A stretch of DNA of 14,689 nucleotides from JAHFKM01 sp035655455 (GTDB taxonomy: Archaea > Nanobdellota > Nanobdellia > SCGC-AAA011-G17 > GW2011-AR18): positions 1 through 14,689 of the forward strand of contig DASRUL010000013.1 of assembly GCA_035655455.1 (NCBI GenBank). Direction: 5' to 3'. Below the pieces are notes generated by a model. That model made no database searches. It was not told the DNA's origin and saw nothing but the letters and a program-made list of their open reading frames with translations. Both the position numbers and the translations under genes were made by a program. This document shows positions 12,740-14,689 of the stretch, one piece after another (positions within the stretch are counted from its first letter, which is position 1; every line of letters begins with the position of its first letter).

Positions 12740-13090
12740 TTAGAAGTTGAAGTCATTGAGTTTGTGCAGGCTATTTTGGAGGGGGAAGTTTAAACGTTCC
12801 AGATTTTTAAGTGCTTTTACGATTTCTTTAAGACTCATATCTTTTTTTGGATTATTATTCTTGTAGAGCATGATAATTCCATAATGCAGTTTTATTTGGT
12901 GATGCAACTTTTCAAAATCGCGATCTGAGGTAAAGAACGTTGCTTGTCTCAGAATTGCTTCTTTTAAGTGGTCTTTATCTTTTTTATGCCTCATTCTAAT
13001 TCTACGCGGACTTATTATTTCAAGACCTTCTTGTTCAAGAAAATTTATAAGAAGATACCCATCAAGATTGTCATCTAAATAGAGTCTAAT
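12740..13090 (-). CDS. PIN-like (DUF5615) toxin, apparent AUU start
   Basis: Reading from ATT at 13090 gives 116 aa that open RLYLDDNLDGYLLINFLEQE after the initiator and include SPRRIRMRHKKDKDHLKEAI, TFFTSDRDFEKLHHQIKLHYGI and a helical end. This is the layout of DUF5615/VapC45-like PIN-domain toxins: N-terminal strand LYLDDN with catalytic Asp, then the SDRDF strand with the second acidic site. Family proteins begin MRLYLDDN-like, so the ATT falls exactly on the Met codon. The first ATG in frame (12994, M33) would delete the LDDN site and half the fold. No ATG, GTG or TTG occurs between the in-frame TGA upstream and M33. The ATT overlaps the stop of the DUF433 gene. Initiation at AUU, or an inactive allele, are both possible. 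Confidence 0.72.
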   Translation of the reverse strand: MRLYLDDNLDGYLLINFLEQEGLEIISPRRIRMRHKKDKDHLKEAILRQATFFTSDRDFEKLHHQIKLHYGIIMLYKNNNPKKDMSLKEIVKALKNLERLNFPLQNSLHKLNDFNF

Positions 13091-13349
13091 CTTTCACACC
13101 TGCTTCTTTTCTCTCTTGAGTTAAGACTCGTGTTACGAGGTCGTCGTTTTCTGTGCACCAAGCTAGTGCTTGTTGTACATCTTCCATGGACAGATCTCGG
13201 TGCTTGGCAATAGATTTTGGTTCTTGTTGCCAGCATTTGTGGTCTAAGCAGTAAAGATCATCAGATCTTATTCTCGTCCCTCTTAGATAAGGAATCTCTT
13301 TACCCTCGTGAAATTCCAGCCTATCGTAATTTCTCTTTGGTGTTTGCAT
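13086..13349 (-). CDS. DUF433 antitoxin (VapB45-like)
   Basis: 87 aa. The core LEFHEGKEIPYLRGTRIRSD (12-31) matches the DUF433 signature 'GKPxIRGTRI', and LSMEDVQQALAWCTENDDLV (53-72) matches its C-terminal helix pattern 'LsxedVxxALxY'. DUF433 proteins are small HTH-type DNA-binding antitoxins usually paired with DUF5615/PIN toxins; the next gene is exactly that. The pair is one operon with a 5-base ATTAG junction. TATA box (13369-13379) is about 25 nt upstream of the ATG at 13349, and autorepression by the antitoxin complex is expected. One family feature is odd: the segment CLDHKCWQQEPKSI has an extra WQQ where the helix 'GxSxeeI' usually sits. Confidence 0.8.
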   Translation of the reverse strand: MQTPKRNYDRLEFHEGKEIPYLRGTRIRSDDLYCLDHKCWQQEPKSIAKHRDLSMEDVQQALAWCTENDDLVTRVLTQERKEAGVKD

Positions 13350-13368
13350 GGTGTGTTACAGGGATGAA

Positions 13369-13379
13369 GATTTAAATAG
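13369..13379 (-). promoter_or_regulatory. TATA box of the DUF433/PIN operon
   Basis: The minus strand reads CTATTTAAATC, centred about 25 nt before the ATG at 13349. The MITE-like element begins 5 bp further upstream, so any upstream operator would have been displaced. Confidence 0.5.
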
Positions 13380-13383
13380 ATTA

Positions 13384-13525
13384 TTGTTGGAAAGGCTCTG
13401 TCCTAAATTTTGTTTTTGTTGAATGTTTGCTTTGGAAAGATCCACTTTTTCCACAGGAAAACATGGTTTGATGGAGTTGGAATGTAACTAACAAAAAGGA
13501 CTCAGGACAGAGCCGTTCCAAGCAA
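13384..13525. mobile_element. MITE-like element with terminal inverted repeats
   Basis: The left end (13384-13404) and the right end (13504-13525, reversed) agree at about 20 of 22 positions: TTG(C)TTGGAA-x-GGCTCTGTCCT. The inner GGCTCTGTCCT is exact, and a further TTTTTGTT match lies inside. The ~100-bp interior has no ORF. It could be a MITE, or an IS reduced to its ends; transcribed, it would fold into a long hairpin. It separates the toxin-antitoxin operon from the pilin-like gene, each read away from it. Confidence 0.65.
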
Positions 13526-13528
13526 CAG

Positions 13529-13539
13529 GTTTATAAAAG
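13529..13539 (+). promoter_or_regulatory. TATA box of the pilin-like gene
   Basis: GTTTATAAAAG is centred 30 nt before the ATG at 13564, starting 4 bp outside the right end of the MITE-like element. Confidence 0.5.
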
Positions 13540-13563
13540 TAGGAGGGCAGGAATTTCTTTGCG

Positions 13564-14328
13564 ATGAGAAAGAGGAAGAAACGAGAGAATAATAATCTTC
13601 AGTGGGTGAAGCGCGCTTATATGTGGATGAGATATGTCGTGAAGCATCCGAAGACGCTTCTTGTGCTTCAGGACTGCGCGAAGAAAGGACAATTCTTCAT
13701 CGTAGCGGCGGTCATCGTCATCATGGTCTTCTTCACTGTCGTAGCGCAATACAACACCATTAAAGTCCATGTGGCTTTGGAAGACTTTGACGAGCTCAGC
13801 GAGCAATACGCGTCAGAACAACCCATCGTCATCAACGAGGCGTTGTTTGGCGGAGACAGCCCAGAAGCTGAGCTCGCCAGGTTCACGGACAGGTTCATGG
13901 ACTACACCTCAGAAAGACAGCCAGAATTCGGAGGATTCTACGCCGTAACCAGCCCAGACGGAAGCGTAGTAACAATAAGAAACTTTTTAGCGGGCGGACA
14001 GAGCATGGAATTAACAGCCGAAGGCGCCAGCGGTAATAGAATCCCTTTTCCTTCAGGCGACACGACAATTAGACTTATTTCTACAGCTCAACAATCAGAA
14101 GGAACACTTACACTAAATATAGGAACGTTTAGAACAGGAATAACACTCTCCGCTCCAATAACTGCGTATGGAGATGTTGGACAGACAAGTATAAGAGGCG
14201 CAGAAAGGTTGATAATCACTATACCTGGAAATCCAGAACCAATCAGAATTAGTACTCCACAAACTGGATCAAGTGGTTTTACAAGTGCTTCTTCAGGTGA
14301 AATTGTCAGAGCAAGAATATTCGAATAG
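13564..14328 (+). CDS. pilin-like or single-pass secreted protein, 254 aa
   Basis: The N-terminus is very basic (MRKRKKRE...), then KKGQFFIVAAVIVIMVFFTVVAQY at 40-63 forms one transmembrane helix; I keep it as a motif with key residues K40, K41, G42, Q43, F44. The K-K-G-Q-F/hydrophobic boundary looks like an archaeal class III (prepilin peptidase) signal, common in DPANN surface proteins, though the 41-residue leader is long. The extracellular part (64-254) is Ser/Thr/Gly-rich and beta-rich with repeated strands (FAGGQSMELTAEG-like, TLTLNIGTFRTGITLSAPIT). It may be an adhesin-like pilin or a type II membrane protein. Codons in the first half are GC-richer than in the second. The facing gene also encodes a surface protein. 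Confidence 0.7.
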   Translation: MRKRKKRENNNLQWVKRAYMWMRYVVKHPKTLLVLQDCAKKGQFFIVAAVIVIMVFFTVVAQYNTIKVHVALEDFDELSEQYASEQPIVINEALFGGDSPEAELARFTDRFMDYTSERQPEFGGFYAVTSPDGSVVTIRNFLAGGQSMELTAEGASGNRIPFPSGDTTIRLISTAQQSEGTLTLNIGTFRTGITLSAPITAYGDVGQTSIRGAERLIITIPGNPEPIRISTPQTGSSGFTSASSGEIVRARIFE

Positions 14329-14373
14329 TTTAGAATAACTTGGGTTTTCAAAAAGCCATCTTGAATTTTTGAA

Positions 14374-14689
14374 TTATTCCCTCACTAAGACAGTAGTTTC
14401 TGCTCCTGACGTTTCGTCTCTAGAATTCGTACACACTGCAGTAATATTATACGTTCCAGAGTTTGCATAACTGCAAAAAAACTGTCCTCTTGGATGGCAG
14501 CCGCCAGTTCCGTTTCCACAAGTTATGCAATACATCCTCATTCCGTTCGGATCGTAACTTCCCAGGGCGACAAGATCAAGATCAAAAAACTCATACACCC
14601 TCACCTCATAAGGACCACCCACTCTACAGATCGGGTACATCGAAGCACCAGCATCCCTTTCTCCACTATCCTGAAACCCAGCGTCAGGA
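14374..14689 (-). CDS. cysteine-rich PKD-like surface protein, C-terminal part
   Basis: The frame is open to the window edge (5' end missing); 105 codons are visible including the stop. An acidic linker DAGFQDSGERDAGAS leads into a PKD/Ig-like beta-sandwich: VRVYEFFDLDLVALGSYDPN (the SYDPNG motif of PKD domains), then MYCITCGNGTGG, then YANSGTYNITAVCTNSRDET (matching the PKD 'Y...GtYxvtltVtd' end strand), and a final strand ETTVLVRE. Five cysteines lie in the last 60 residues, including a CxxC, suggesting disulfides in an exported protein. The internal ATG at 14640 is not taken as the start because the frame continues upstream. It is convergent with the pilin-like gene, with a 45-bp gap. Confidence 0.72.
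   Translation of the reverse strand, partial: PDAGFQDSGERDAGASMYPICRVGGPYEVRVYEFFDLDLVALGSYDPNGMRMYCITCGNGTGGCHPRGQFFCSYANSGTYNITAVCTNSRDETSGAETTVLVRE

Noticed and set aside
12740..12994. PIN-like toxin starting at the first ATG (84 aa)
   Set aside because: It would lose the LYLDDN strand with the catalytic acid, and the frame continues with clear family similarity up to ATT at 13090.
1..14689. CRISPR array or tandem repeats
   Set aside because: No regularly spaced direct repeats were seen anywhere in the window.

Overview
The window looks like a chromosomal segment of a small-genome archaeon, probably DPANN (Woesearchaeota/Pacearchaeota-like). The reasons are archaeal versions of SRP54, FtsY, Bud32, TruD, AlaX and RtcB; tRNA genes interrupted by introns that fit bulge-helix-bulge (BHB) splicing; TATA-like boxes centred about 20-28 nt upstream of most start codons with little or no Shine-Dalgarno signal (leaderless mRNAs); and very tight packing with overlapping gene ends. 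The phylum assignment is an inference; no marker here settles it.

Layout. 1-408 (minus): a probable toxin-antitoxin operon, with a winged-helix-like protein overlapping by ATGA the start of a RelE-like toxin that runs off the window. 463-625: a 13-bp inverted repeat around a tiny ORF. 700-1134 (minus): an unknown helical protein. 1170-1284 (minus): a tRNA-Gln(UUG) that I read as carrying two introns, one at a non-canonical place in the D-arm. 1384-1812 (minus): a small secreted protein. 1843-3803 (minus): bud32 coupled to srp54. 3857-4567 (plus): alaX, sharing a palindromic TATA box with srp54. 4564-5673 (minus): ftsY. 5710-6660 (minus): an unknown helical protein. 6697-7644 (minus): truD. 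7885-9357 (plus): rtcB. 9354-10166 (minus): an SGNH hydrolase. 10400-11059 (minus): a membrane-anchored P19/Tp34-like metal-binding protein.

11288-11384 (plus) is an intron-containing tRNA-Ser(CGA). Downstream of it is a region of accessory character (about 11400-13525): an orphan 423-aa protein, a DUF433/PIN-like toxin-antitoxin pair whose toxin appears to start at AUU, and a MITE-like inverted-repeat element of about 140 bp. The window ends with a pilin-like/secreted protein (plus) and the C-terminal part of a cysteine-rich PKD-like surface protein (minus).

Functional threads: (i) co-translational protein targeting (SRP54 and FtsY); (ii) tRNA maturation and quality control (TruD, AlaX, Bud32 of the KEOPS t6A complex, and RtcB, the ligase that joins exons after tRNA intron removal, in the same window as two intron-containing tRNAs); (iii) two different toxin-antitoxin modules; (iv) an exported/surface set. 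The most interesting items are the doubly interrupted tRNA-Gln, the AUU-start toxin in which one base decides both the antitoxin stop and the toxin start, and the RelE/winged-helix pair.
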